A DNA stretch of 28,426 nucleotides from Gymnopilus junonius (lineage: Eukaryota > Basidiomycota > Agaricomycetes > Agaricales > Galerinaceae), in assembly GCA_015501075.1 (NCBI GenBank), contig JADNYJ010000414.1, positions 1-28,426 on the forward strand, written 5' to 3'. Of this stretch, positions 1 to 10,012 are shown one piece after another. The translations under genes were made by a program, and so were the position numbers. The notes under the pieces are model-generated. The model was not told where the DNA came from. It searched no databases and was given only the letters and a program-made list of their open reading frames with translations. Position 1 is the stretch's first letter. Each line of letters opens with the position of its first letter.

Positions 1-1220
1 TCCACAACGTTCAACTTCGGTCGGTTCCTTTTCTTCCCTGATTCCCAATAAGCCAAGACTCTGAAATGGTCCTGGCTATAAAATCCCTCCACAGAAATTG
101 ATAACATTCACTCCCTTTCGTTGCTTTTTTCACATCCTCAAGGCTTCATCTGCACCGTCTATGGGACTCCTCACTGCACCTCCTGCACCCCAGTTCTTAC
201 GGTTACTTCCGCTGGTGCCGACCTTAGTTATAGATGGACCCAAATTCGCTGTGCCCGTGGCGTCTTTATGGATGTATCAACTCCACAGAAGATCGACCCT
301 CCCTCCCCGGTCCCCTGCAGGTCAGAACTCCCACGTAAGTATCATTCCAAACCAGTGCCGTGTCTATTGAACTGACAAACGGTTTCTTTCCATTCCTTCC
401 CTATGATACTCTACGTTGACAATCATCAAGATTTAGACTGCCACTCAAAGGACACAGCAAAGTACTCGACTCGATTTGCGCCCACATGCAGTCTCTCTTT
501 CCCAAATCACTGTCCAGGGTGATCTGCACTGCGTTTCAAGTCACCAGGAGGGATCCGCCTTCAATTATCCCAGAGAAAATAGGACACAATTGAGGGCCAA
601 GAATTCCCGATCCCATCAGGGTGGACGGAAAGGAGGGAGAAAGGGGAAACGTAATAAACAAACGTGAGTCATGCCTTAATTCGCAACTTGAACTTTAGCT
701 CACATCACTCGAACTCTAAGCAATGACAGTTTCCCCATTCACAAGTTCAAGTTGAAGAACTCCTCGCTTCGCCCAACTCATGCACCGACTCATGCACGAC
801 TCAAAGCTCCCAGCTCCCAGCATCGAATATCATTCATGAGCCTGTGCAGAACAATTTGGACGTGGAGAAACACCCACCAGTGATGCAAATTCAACGTAAG
901 TTTCTTTCTTTCTCTTCGGAAACTCGAACTCCGACTGAAATCGCTCAGGCCCGTTACCAGTACGCCACCCAAGGCCGGATATTCGAATTCCGTCCTTGGG
1001 TGCGTCCAGTGTCTCCCAGTCACACCGCCTGCGCCAAAAGAGTTGCAGATCATACACTATCAATTCAAGAAGTGATCGTCCTGTACCTCTCCATGCCTAT
1101 GTGTTATGATGAAAATATGATATGGCATGGTGCTTGTAAGGAGTAATATTCGTTGAACATTCAGTATTTTATTATGAAGAGAACCTGCACATTCATCGTC
1201 ATAATGCACCACATTATTGA
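1..1220 (+). other. Unassigned region with coding-like remnants
   Basis: No gene can be closed here. Short open frames lie at 98-370 and 476-667, with possible GT-AG donors (GTAAG at about 334 and 896). At about 741-760 the sequence CCCATTCACAAGTTCAAGTT nearly matches CCCGTTCACAAGTTCAAGGT at about 10962-10981 (18 of 20 bases). In both places a candidate exon ending in a GTAAG donor follows roughly 110-150 nt later. Both regions also begin TCCACAACG (position 1 and about 10015). This suggests duplicated pieces of one unidentified gene flanking the two MYND genes on the same side. The product is unknown and both copies look degraded. Confidence 0.3.
1168..1173 (-). terminator. AATAAA-like polyadenylation signal
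   Basis: The minus strand reads AATAAA about 48 nt beyond the stop codon of the GH131 gene. This is a plausible polyadenylation signal, although fungal signals are loose and this is positional evidence only. Confidence 0.35.
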
Positions 1221-2440
1221 TCATGCTGGAAAGGTTGTAACGCATCCCTTCGAACTATCCTCAATAAAAATCCCCCCAAAAATTAGCCCTTCGTCTATCG
1301 GGGCCTCCTGAAATCCTTGATGATTGACATCTATACCCAACGGTCCTGTAGGTAGTTTAAAAACTCCAGCGTGGAATTGCCCCCCGCCTGAGTTGTCTTG
1401 AAAGTTGGACCTGCTACTCTTTTCAGCGGAGCAAATCCTTTTGAGTAATACACAGTGAGTTTACTAAAAAGGATGATGGATAGCGTTAAATTGCTTATCC
1501 TGCTGCGATTGGAGAGAAACACTAATTTTAACTCACTTCGTAGTCCAACCAAGTGTTACCGCGAAATTATGCCATATATCAAAATCGAAAGGAGTTTGAA
1601 AGAACGTTGTCTCTGGACTGTTCGATTGCCTACCGGCCAGGCGAAGCGTTTTGGGGTCGTGAACGGTTGGGTCGAAAGACTGATTGAAAGGCTTTCCAGT
1701 AAGGAAGGTGATTTCAGATGTACTAAATCAGCCGTTTCGTGCCAAGCCGGCTGGGGATTATAATGAGAATGGCCGAAGAACGATTATCACTCAAGAGTTT
1801 AGCATACGTGATATTCGTGAGAGAAGTTGAGTAGGCGGAGGGGGTCATTACGAATCGACCAATGGAAAGTGGTGGTGCCTTGAACGGTGATATCGGTACC
1901 GTTGTTGGTAGCCGGGATTAGTTCGGAACGGCGAAAACCAAATTGTGGCATAGGAGGGTCTCCCCCAGGAAGGAAAATGGATTGGTTGCTACGAGAGGTT
2001 TCAGTCGTCAAGTAGAGTAAGTACCCTACGGCGATACTTGCTTACCTGATAGTAACTTCGACGGGCTTTGCATTTTTGGAATATCGAACTTGTTCAAAAT
2101 GAAGTCTTTTAGAACGCAGCTTGCTTCAATGTCTCCCTTGTTAGTCACTCACCAGCGATTCAGGTACTCCTGGGAACTTGATGATTTCTGCCCACGTTTG
2201 ATCTGCCGGAATCTCATTAAAGGGAAGTGATTTTCATCACAATAAAGTTTGCTTACTTTGACCGTGCACAAATTGGTGATCGAATATGCTCGAATTTTTA
2301 TCGAAGTCGGGCGGCGTCATACTCTTTGGTACCCTTCCGTCAAACAACACAGGGCATCTAATGCCCAAACTATCACCGAATTGAGTAGCAAGGGCAGGAC
2401 TACCGAGGAGCGAAAGTGCAAAGAAAACGACCTTCTTCAT
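1221..2440 (-). pseudogene. GH131-type secreted beta-glucanase, six exons, three frameshifts
   Basis: By family this would be a secreted glycoside hydrolase of family 131, fungal enzymes acting on beta-1,3/1,6- and beta-1,4-glucans. Exons on the minus strand: 2440-2257, 2202-2153, 2088-2046, 1988-1808, 1750-1537 and 1463-1221, all introns GT-AG, stop TGA at 1221-1223. The start gives a signal peptide (KKVVFFALSLLGSPALA), then FDGRVP at about residue 33, QTWAEIIKFPGVPESL, KPVEVTIS, FRRSELIPATNNGTD, NFSHEY, WHNFAV, LTVYYSKG, FHAGVFKLP and a C-terminal IFGGIFIED block, all in family order. The R-x-E of FRRSEL and the Glu of HEY are good candidates for the catalytic Arg/Glu residues reported for GH131. 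The ideal length is about 305 residues, normal for the family. The frame is lost in exon 3 (at 2073-2077), exon 5 (1725-1727) and exon 6 (1401-1403). Each break looks like one base missing from an A or T run, so the gene is probably a young pseudogene. Homopolymer sequencing errors are the alternative. No carbohydrate-binding module is seen. Confidence 0.82.
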
Positions 2441-2490
2441 TATGACGAACAGGACGAATAACCGACCTTGGAAGTGGGAAGATCCTAAGC

Positions 2491-2498
2491 ATTTTATA
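2491..2498 (-). promoter_or_regulatory. TATA-like box of the GH131 gene
   Basis: The minus strand reads TATAAAAT, ending 51 nt before the GH131 ATG at 2440, a fitting distance for a short fungal 5' leader. Supported by position and sequence only. Confidence 0.4.
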
Positions 2499-2872
2499 CA
2501 GAGATATTTATTTCCCCCGATGGCAAAACCTCGTTGAATTAGTCGCCTTGTGAGAAATCCGTGCGGTAAGTAGAGAAACTTGTGACTATTCTTGAACTCA
2601 GGTCTGTGAGTCCCCAAGGACCAAAATATATTTTCGACGTGGCGAATTGCACATGGAGCCATAGAAGACACATAGCGAAAATTAAAAAGTTGTCGACGGA
2701 GGCAAGACGGACAACGAACAGAAATAGTTCAGATCGGTCATAACAACGTACTGCGTAGCTCGTTTACAAATACTGAGCCGATGAGTAAATGCGTAGGAAG
2801 TCAGTGCTCATTGTGGTCCCGTTCGATCCATACTATTAAGGTGACATTCTTGTGCACTAATCGAATTGTATC
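2499..2872. other. Intergenic spacer
   Basis: This lies between the GH131 start region and the 3' end of MYND copy A, both on the minus strand. I see no convincing exon, repeat or RNA gene. It probably holds the 3' UTR of copy A and the GH131 promoter. Confidence 0.5.
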
Positions 2873-4744
2873 TCAGCGAAATCCCCCAGAAATCCAGGAG
2901 TTTACTGCGTAAAATCGGGTAAGTTTCCTGGCGTCAGGCTTCCAGATCCAACTACCCCATGGGTTGGCCCTCGGACCAAGCGCCGGATGCAAATTAATAC
3001 CGACTCCACTGAATAGCACAGCCTCTGTTTCAGCTTCTTCCTTGTTATAAGCCTTGAAGTTGTGATTAGCAAACGTGTTCACGGGAAAAAAGGATACTCA
3101 CCGTAAATATACTGGGGATTTTGCGTTGAAACATAGCTTGGTATGTGTGGGTCCAAGATGCGATATGACCCTTGCAGCAGACGGAGTTAAAGGCGATAGC
3201 CAGGTCGGGCTTAATGAAGCGGTTTCCTTGCTCAGCGATGAACTCGTGATATGTCCTAGAGGAAGGAATTGGTGGACAAGAAGGAAACGACGGATTAAAT
3301 GCATACTTTGGATGATGATCATGGATCATTCTCCGATCAAAACACGAGCATTGTCTATATCAGACTGTATAAGTGACATTACCATCTGAAGAATCAAGGC
3401 GACATACGAGCAAGTCTTCATTTCAGTCACTGTGGGGTTCGGTCCGGTTAAAATTTTCAAATCAGGTCCAATGAACGTCAACTAATAGCTGGAAATAAGA
3501 TGCGGTGAACAGGAGGTAAACGGAAGAAGTTTACCTTCAAGATTTTTAACAAGGGTACGCGATGCAATATCTCTTCAAACACCCTTGCGCCCAAAATTTC
3601 CACAGAAGACGCTCCAATTACCTTATCAACTGTCTCAGTAACACGAAGGCGGAATAAAACAAACATACATGAATGTTGAGAACATCTTTTCTAGTCCACG
3701 CATCGTTATAGTCGTTAAGAACTTCCAGACTCCAGAGGATGGTCATAGGCATCGAGAGGTTTTCAGTGGCAGCGCGAACCAACGCTTTTAAGAAGCTCAA
3801 TCCCCGCCAAGAATGAGAACTGTAAGCTTTAGCCAGGTCAGATTCGTAGTCAATCCAATTGATGCTTCGCAAAGAAGTCCAAGAAGTGACGGTGCGCTCC
3901 GGAAGCCAAAGGAAATTTCCAACATTGTCGCCTGGTGTCACAACTTGGGAAAGCCTTGCGTCTTGAAGGCTAATTTTGTTCATTTCACATTGCGTTAGAT
4001 TTTCTCGGCCATATCTGCATGGTTCAACCTGGTGCTTGGACATCACAGTGTGCCAATGTAGGTCAGAACAAAAGAAGGAGAAACCACAATCGGGACAGGG
4101 CTTTAATCCTGGTGACCTAGGCTCGTGATTTCCTAGGTATGCTTCTATACGAAAGATCGCATCTGACCGACCACTGGAACAAAAATTTGAGATGACGTTC
4201 TGAAAACCAGAAGTAAAACAGCGTACCACGCGAGGCAGTGTGGCTCCCATGCAACAACATTACACTCGTCACTGCTCAGTCCCCTCTTCAGTAACTCTTC
4301 CAACTTATCCATAGCGAGGCACCCCACTTTGTCGAGGCATTCTTCCAATTCTCTCTCGTCTTCTGCAATGTGCGTAACTGGATCTTCCCGAACCAATTTG
4401 TAGTGGTCCAAGAGTTCCTTGGCGTACTTCATTTCCATAGCTCTGAAAGCATAACAAAAGTGCTTGTGTTGGGGCCACTGGGCCTATGCCACGTCGCGAC
4501 GAGAACGTAAAATTGTATGACGCAACAACCCACCTTTTGACATTCTGACAACGTATTTAATCAACCATTTTATCTTTGAGTTACATGCGGTGAACATACC
4601 AGGTCCGCAATACCAAACGTGGCGACATCCACATTGTAAAAGAGGACTGGTTGCACTTCTCTCTTTCAAGCAGTGATAGCAAGCCAGTCCAAGAACGGAA
4701 AATATTGGAGGAATATCTTTAGGAACGATGATATTGGCAGCCAT
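2873..4744 (-). CDS. MYND zinc-finger protein with MSS51-type C-terminal domain (copy A)
   Basis: Nine exons on the minus strand give an uninterrupted 486-residue protein: 4744-4600, 4544-4534 (an 11-nt microexon), 4483-4227, 4173-3669, 3621-3535, 3481-3408, 3354-3307, 3255-3102 and 3052-2873. All introns are GT-AG. Residues 22-62 form a MYND finger: C22, C25, C38, C40, C46, C50, H58, C62, with QWPQHKHFC at the end. The second Cys pair is C-x-C instead of C-x2-C. A second zinc-binding-like set follows: CLAC 135-138, CPDC 164-167, FFC 173 with H177 and H185. From about residue 300 come VIGASSVEI, TFIGPDL, a CSQC pair (359-362), IHDHHP, TYHEFI, KPDLAIAFNS, PSIFT-AYNKEEA and HPALGPRANPW, the pattern of the MSS51_C domain. 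Yeast Mss51 is a COX1 translation regulator, but the many mushroom relatives have no established role, so I infer only a probable zinc-dependent interaction protein. Exon lengths match copy B in eight of nine exons. Confidence 0.93.
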
Positions 4745-5263
4745 CTAAGTACCAGGTAAGTTCGTGGCGCAATACTTAGAGGAGAAATGGATGCGGGGAC
4801 AAAGCGACGTCGCAAGCACAACTGATAAAAGGTTTGAGAACAAAAACGTTAGACCGATAGCAAACATGAGTACAACTCGTGGCTGGGACGTCCAAGAAAG
4901 AGATGAATCGACTTGAAGCTGAGGACCAGACAATAGACTGTCCGATTTTAGAATGCGACAGCGGAAGACCAAGAAAATCTGAGAGTGGTGTGATCGATGG
5001 AGACCAAGTGGTACACAGACTCCATATTTGTTATAGGCGTCCTGAAAGTGTGGACAGGTTGTCAAGGAGCAAGCTGTGACTGCTGCGTGGTGGCAACATT
5101 GATTGCTAACACCGGTATTCGGCAATTGGCCGCACCGAGCAGTATCTTGAACATCAGTATCTTCGGTTTGTTGAACGCACTGAGTACTGGAATAGACACA
5201 GTAGTGCCTCCAATGCGTAGTTCTCCCTTCGACATTTCCCCCATGAATCTGTAGAACTGGCAT
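4745..5263 (-). CDS. Doubtful 172-codon open frame just upstream of MYND copy A
   Basis: This intronless open frame ends at a TAG (4747-4745) directly abutting the ATG of MYND copy A and in the same reading phase. It is Cys/His-rich in the middle (NQCCHHAAVTACSLTTC), with one hydrophobic stretch near the end (VLMFAIGLTFLFSNLLSVVL). I recognise no family. Another minus frame (5244-5062, starting MGEMSKGELRIGG) and a plus frame (4997-5254) overlap it and look about as protein-like. It may be chance, an upstream ORF, or remains of an N-terminal extension. Copy B has no counterpart. Confidence 0.2.
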   Translation of the reverse strand: MPVLQIHGGNVEGRTTHWRHYCVYSSTQCVQQTEDTDVQDTARCGQLPNTGVSNQCCHHAAVTACSLTTCPHFQDAYNKYGVCVPLGLHRSHHSQIFLVFRCRILKSDSLLSGPQLQVDSSLSWTSQPRVVLMFAIGLTFLFSNLLSVVLATSLCPRIHFSSKYCATNLPGT

Positions 5264-6424
5264 GAAATGCCATTGAAAGCCTCAGGCTTTGGTCAGACTA
5301 CCAAATCTTTCGAAGAAGACATTTAACGTGGCAGAATGTCCCTCTAATACTGCTTCCAGAGAACAATGTCCTCCAAAGTTCCAATTTGTAATGGACAATG
5401 TACATCGTAGAAAGGGGATGCAGGACCGAGAGACTTCATCACCGTACGATGCCACCTTCTACTTCATGACGTTCTCACGAGAGTCCTACGGTATAGAAAA
5501 AGAACTTCAAATGCCGTATAATCGCCACAATCCGTCATCGAGCCCTTAAGCTTGGACGCATTGTTCGATAAATCAAGAAATAGGACGTTATCACTGAGGC
5601 AGATATCCAAATCCTATTTTTAGGTCCTTCATGACCTGGTTCGTTCGTTTACTTCTTGTACAATTAAATTTCTCCGAATTTCTCCACTTCTTCAAATTAA
5701 AGGAAGGGAGTAATGTAATACCTCAGCAATCCTTTTTCAATCGATCAGATTCACATTATATTCAACGATTGTCGTACGAGACCATGGTTCTAAGTTACTG
5801 GCAACAAATTAAAGCGAGCTTGAAGTGGTTTGTACAAAGCTACCCATTTTTAATCGAGACAAAGGCCTTGCTCCTAGCAGTAACGTCTTTTGTCGACCAG
5901 ATACGAAATGCATAATTCAGGACATATGGTTGTCTGAACTTTCAAATCGTACATAGATTATTTGAGTTGTCGGTAAGAGCTAGGCCTGCAAACTCGAGAG
6001 GAATGGCATATATGGGATATAGGATGGTAAAGGGATTCTGGAGCGGTCAAATCTAGAGGATTGAACTAGGAAGAGCTGTCCATCAGCGAATACCAGTAAG
6101 CACCGCATTGGGTATGGTGGCTCGAGAAATGCTTGTAGGCTTGGCATAGTAAAGCATAAAAATGGGACCGACAGCGGGTGTTATTACTTCATGTTGAGGC
6201 AATAGAGTTGTCAAAATCGCCCTGCATTAGTGGACAAGGGAATGGACTGCCAAGAGCAGTCCGGTATGAACAAGGGCTCTGAAGTTCAGGTCAATAATAA
6301 TAGGAGGTACAAAGCAGAAAAGAAGCAACATACAACTCATGTCGCAGGAGCCAGGATGAACGGCGAAACAAGAGTAATGGGAGTCACTGGGCGGTCGAAG
6401 AAGGAGCATCAGACCTTACATAAG
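5264..6424. other. 5' flank of MYND copy A, partly duplicated beside copy B
   Basis: No gene is recognised. At about 5455-5640 blocks match the flank of copy B at about 13660-13820: TTCTACTTCATGACGTTCTC against TTCTACTCCACGACCTTCTC, CGTATAATCGCC in both, and CATTGTTCGATAAATCAAG in both (about 5560 and 13738). The segmental duplication therefore extends roughly 0.9 kb upstream of the copy A start codon. From about 5900 to 6424 I see no feature. Confidence 0.5.
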
Positions 6425-8725
6425 TAAAGGGCGCGGCAATTTTCGGGAGATGTGCTCCAGGAGGGTATTTCCTTGAGACTTGACTTCATTACCTCCATTA
6501 TCATATCCTATGTGCGCCTTTTATACCGTGGCCAGGTGTTACGACGGTGCGACTTTGCGGGGTTACTATTGTGACTGCACGATGCAAACCAAACCACCTA
6601 CTTGGCCAACTCAACCGCCTGGAGTCGACTCGGATCGATTGCGGACGAACCACGCTCTCCACGTACAGTTCTCGCCTCTAGCAGAAGATTAGTGTCGTAG
6701 GTCTCTGGCTCCGAAAACATCACCCACGTTGACAAAAAATTTCAAAGACAACATGGTTCGTAATTGCGGCCGGAGCATAAGCAGATTCAATCAAGTTCTC
6801 TAGGTTCGTCTCTGCTTTATTACTTTTATTCTTCGTGCTAATATTCCTTTTGTTTGATATTAGCTCTATGAATGGATAAAGATCTTGATGGTCTCACCAT
6901 GCCTCAAGCTCAAGCCAAGCTCAAACTCGAAAGATGTCGCAGACGATCCAGCACCGCTCTCACAAAGGGATGGGTTATACTTATAGACTATCTGCGTTCC
7001 CTTTACCTCTGCAGCAGCGCTGCTACTGTTGCTTATCTCCATCTTCGCCCTAACCAATCCTCTCATTCATTAACACTACGCCCCATCCGCCCACCCTGTA
7101 ATTTGCCCGCTAAAACCATCCTTTGAGTTTTTGAGTGGAGGTCTCGATTTCGGGTTGGGCATTTATGCTACTCATCGTTACCCTCATCAGGATTTTGAAG
7201 AGATTTGGACGGTGGAACAGTAAAACCAACCCAACTACCTGGAGTCAACTTGGATTGATTGGACACATGGGGAGACCTAAGTAGATAGAACCTTCCAGAG
7301 GTCCGCTTCTCCTTTCTTCTCTCTCTAGTTTTTCCTACTGACAGGCTTTAGAACTATCTGCGAAATGGTCTGGTGCTTTCAATGTCAGTAAATTACCTTA
7401 CACCGAAAACACCCATAGTCGCCGTCGCTCTTAAAGGACCAGGATATCCAAGATGGTCGTATCTCCAACTCCGTCGACGACGCTGGTGTTCCTTCTCTGA
7501 CTCTTCCGTCCCCCCAGCCCATCACTCCCTGCTCTCAATCCACTTCTACTCCCGGATCACCTCCATCCTCACACTGCTTGATATCCCCCAAGGCAAGAAA
7601 TCGTAGGGAATACGACCATCGTCCAACGGGCGGGTGGCAGTGCAAGACGGTGGCGGTGCAGGCAGCGCAATTTACTTTCGACTTTGCGGATGATGATGAG
7701 CCTCCTTGGATTTGGGAAACGCTTACAGAGCGAACAGGACACTGAACTAGCTTATGTTCCCATAGTCCTTGGTGATACGCTATTCAAGTCACCCAAAGTC
7801 GATCAAGAGGAAAATCAGAACTTGAGAAGGAGGGACGTTTGATCACCAAGATTTTGGCGATGAAGAACGCATGTCTTCAGTTGACATAGCTCCCCGTGTA
7901 AAGGAAGACGGCCATGAACAGTTCTGCACCCGGCTTTATGATTCCAGCTTATTTCTACTTCAGCCTCGTATCAATTTCAACCTTCAACGTTGTCTTAACT
8001 CCATATGCCAACATTCGAAATACCATCCAACACTTAGAAAACCCTTACCTCCAGTCCCTCCTACCCGCCCTTTCCGACGCCCCACAAACCCTAGGGCCTA
8101 CACAACTCCTCAACTATCACACAGGGAACTAGGCAGGTGGTGGCAGTGCCGTCGGGTGGCGGTGCAGGCGACGCAATGTCACCTTCGACATTTAAGATGA
8201 CGGTGAACCTTCTTCCGCATGAACGATGTGTACAATGTCTATAAGTCACTGGTACACCAGCTCTCTGTTTCTCGACTTCAGCCTTAAACAGCGAGGACTT
8301 ACAAAATGGCGGCTGAGCACCTTTCTTACTTTCAACGTCACCCTTGGTCCCTTCCCGCCCAATTTTGCTTTCAGTTTTACGATCGACGATGAGCGTCCTC
8401 CGACGTGAACAACGTATACGAGGCTGATGGGCTGTGGATTCCGATTGACGCGTTTGAGTCATTACCTTCGCAACCTCAACTCCTTCAAGCCGAGTTTCAA
8501 GAGAAGTATCGTCCCTGCGATGTTCATGAAGAAGTGGGATTTGGACATGAGGTAGTAACGGGCATGAGGGAGAAGAGTATAGTAGTATGATGCCTCCAGA
8601 GTTCTTTGTAAGTTTCCTGTTTTCCTTCCGCCCTTTCTTTTCTTTCTTTCCTTCCTGTTTTTCGCTCTCTTTCTCCCATTGGTCTCTGACGTGATTCCCA
8701 GAATCTTTTTATACCTATTTTTTTA
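6425..8725 (+). repeat. Repeat unit 0 (unknown family, module array inside)
   Basis: This block resembles units 1 and 2 in content and order. It opens with a GGGCGCGGxAA-type segment and a GCACGATGCAAACC block at about 6579, close to the one at about 14347 in unit 1. A coding-like segment at 6872-6990 (ACCATGCCTCAAGCTCAA) is shared with 19340. Two modules about 506 bp apart carry the mark GGTGGCAGTGC...GGTGGCGGTGC at 7634 and 8139. A GATGAAGAACGC segment lies at 7861, and a stretch at about 8405-8590 resembles the module tail. It ends with a pyrimidine-rich intron-like stretch from GTAAGT at 8608 to a CAG at 8701. Every possible frame is broken, so it looks like decayed duplicates of one gene or element. 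Confidence 0.6.
7634..8240 (+). repeat. Tandem ~506-bp modules, array 0
   Basis: Two copies of the module mark start at 7634 and 8139. Each has GGTGGCAGTGC, a few variable bases, GGTGGCGGTGCAGGC, then CGCAA and a CTTTCGAC/CTTCGAC segment leading to a GATGA-rich stretch. Between the marks lies the GATGAAGAACGC...GTAAAGGAAGACGGCCATGAACAG segment, then a C/T-rich spacer. Confidence 0.6.
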
Positions 8726-8729
8726 AGTG

Positions 8730-10012
8730 GAAAATGACCACTAACTACCTGCACACCCAAATAATTACAGAACCACTGTTTTCCATTTTCCTCTACCAAC
8801 AACTACTCATCCAGCTCCCGCTATCACTCTCACCATCGGCCCCTCCGTGTCCGCGTCCACTTCCCATCCAGACATGCCTCTCAGGTATATACATCACGCT
8901 CGCCAAAAAAGGCCGGCGTACAAAAAGCCCCATGCCTTCTCTTCGTTTCACCCCCTCGCTCTTAATCCTCGGCGATTCGGGAGTGCTCGCCTGTCGTTTC
9001 AGGCTTTCGCGTATCTTGATTATAACGACCTCAAATTTAACTTACCCCGTTGGGGCTTCCCCATGTCCCTAAAATAACCCCCCCGGTTGTTGCCTTTAAT
9101 TTGACCAGATAGAAGTCCAGAACACGCTAGATAACGCCGAGCACCATGTGATACGATGATATCAGCAGCGCACACAAGTCACCATTCCTAGCCCGTCATC
9201 CCAAATCAGTATTCGCCAGTTTGGCGCACATAATTTCTTCCCTTGAACACGTTGGTAACTCTCATCCCCTCAAGTGGGGCCAACATAACGTCAAACTCTA
9301 CTCACAGGGTCTTGTTCTCCCAGGCTCCAGCACTCGCTGATGAATTGGTGCTCATTAAATCGACTACACCTCAGACACCCGAGCTCAATCGAGCAAGCCC
9401 TAACAGCAGGATTATACCCATCCTTGAAGAGAGGGAGATGGAATGGAGGGCAATGAAAGATGTCAGTGGAGTAGGGGGGAAACGGTACTTTGAGCCGAAC
9501 GAAAATTTTGCACTCGGAGGTAAGGACGAAAAGAGTATCATGATTTGTCGCTCAAGTTAGCATAAACAAGTTCCATCTTTCTGTACCTTCTAGATTATTC
9601 CATTTGATACATTGCCCGGCCTTTTCCCCATGGCTTGTCGGAGGGAAAACTTGTCAAATTAAATATTCTCAGGAATCAAATTTCTTACCACTCCGAAATT
9701 ATCGCCTTTTGGCTCCGATGGTACCTCTTCTCGACATCAAAATTCATGGAGATATAACAGAAGGGCCAATTTTACAAGCCAAACTAGAATTCCGATGCAG
9801 TAGCGTGGCTGTTAATCAGAAGAACCTGGCATTTACTGTACCTTTCCTCAGGCACGGGTTGGTAGAATTTCTCATATTTCGACCTTGTGTTGACCTAGAA
9901 GGGTTGGCGAGGTTCATATTACATACGATAACTTGTACAGCTTTAGTTCGGGATGGAGGTAGTCTACAAGAGTGACAAGATCAGTGGGTCGTGATTTCGG
10001 GTAAATCATCTC
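8730..10012 (+). other. Unassigned open frames
   Basis: Medium open frames lie at 8734-9072, 8847-9077, 9243-9560 and 9604-9975 (123 codons). The 9604 frame contains LLDIKIHGDITEGPILQAKL and looks moderately protein-like. The 9243 frame follows a possible acceptor (CTCACAG, about 9307) and ends MEWRAMKDVSGVGGKRYF... with an acidic and basic mix. I could not join them into one gene and recognise no family. They may be exons of a real unknown gene or chance frames. Confidence 0.25.

Noticed and set aside
1455..1763. 102-codon plus-strand open frame
   Set aside because: It is antisense to exons 5 and 6 of the GH131 gene, which match a known family.
3075..3389. 104-codon plus-strand open frame
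   Set aside because: It is antisense to exons 7 and 8 of MYND copy A.
5062..5263. Possible hydrophobin because of Cys-rich NQCCHHAAVTAC
   Set aside because: The eight-cysteine hydrophobin spacing, with two CC pairs, is not present.
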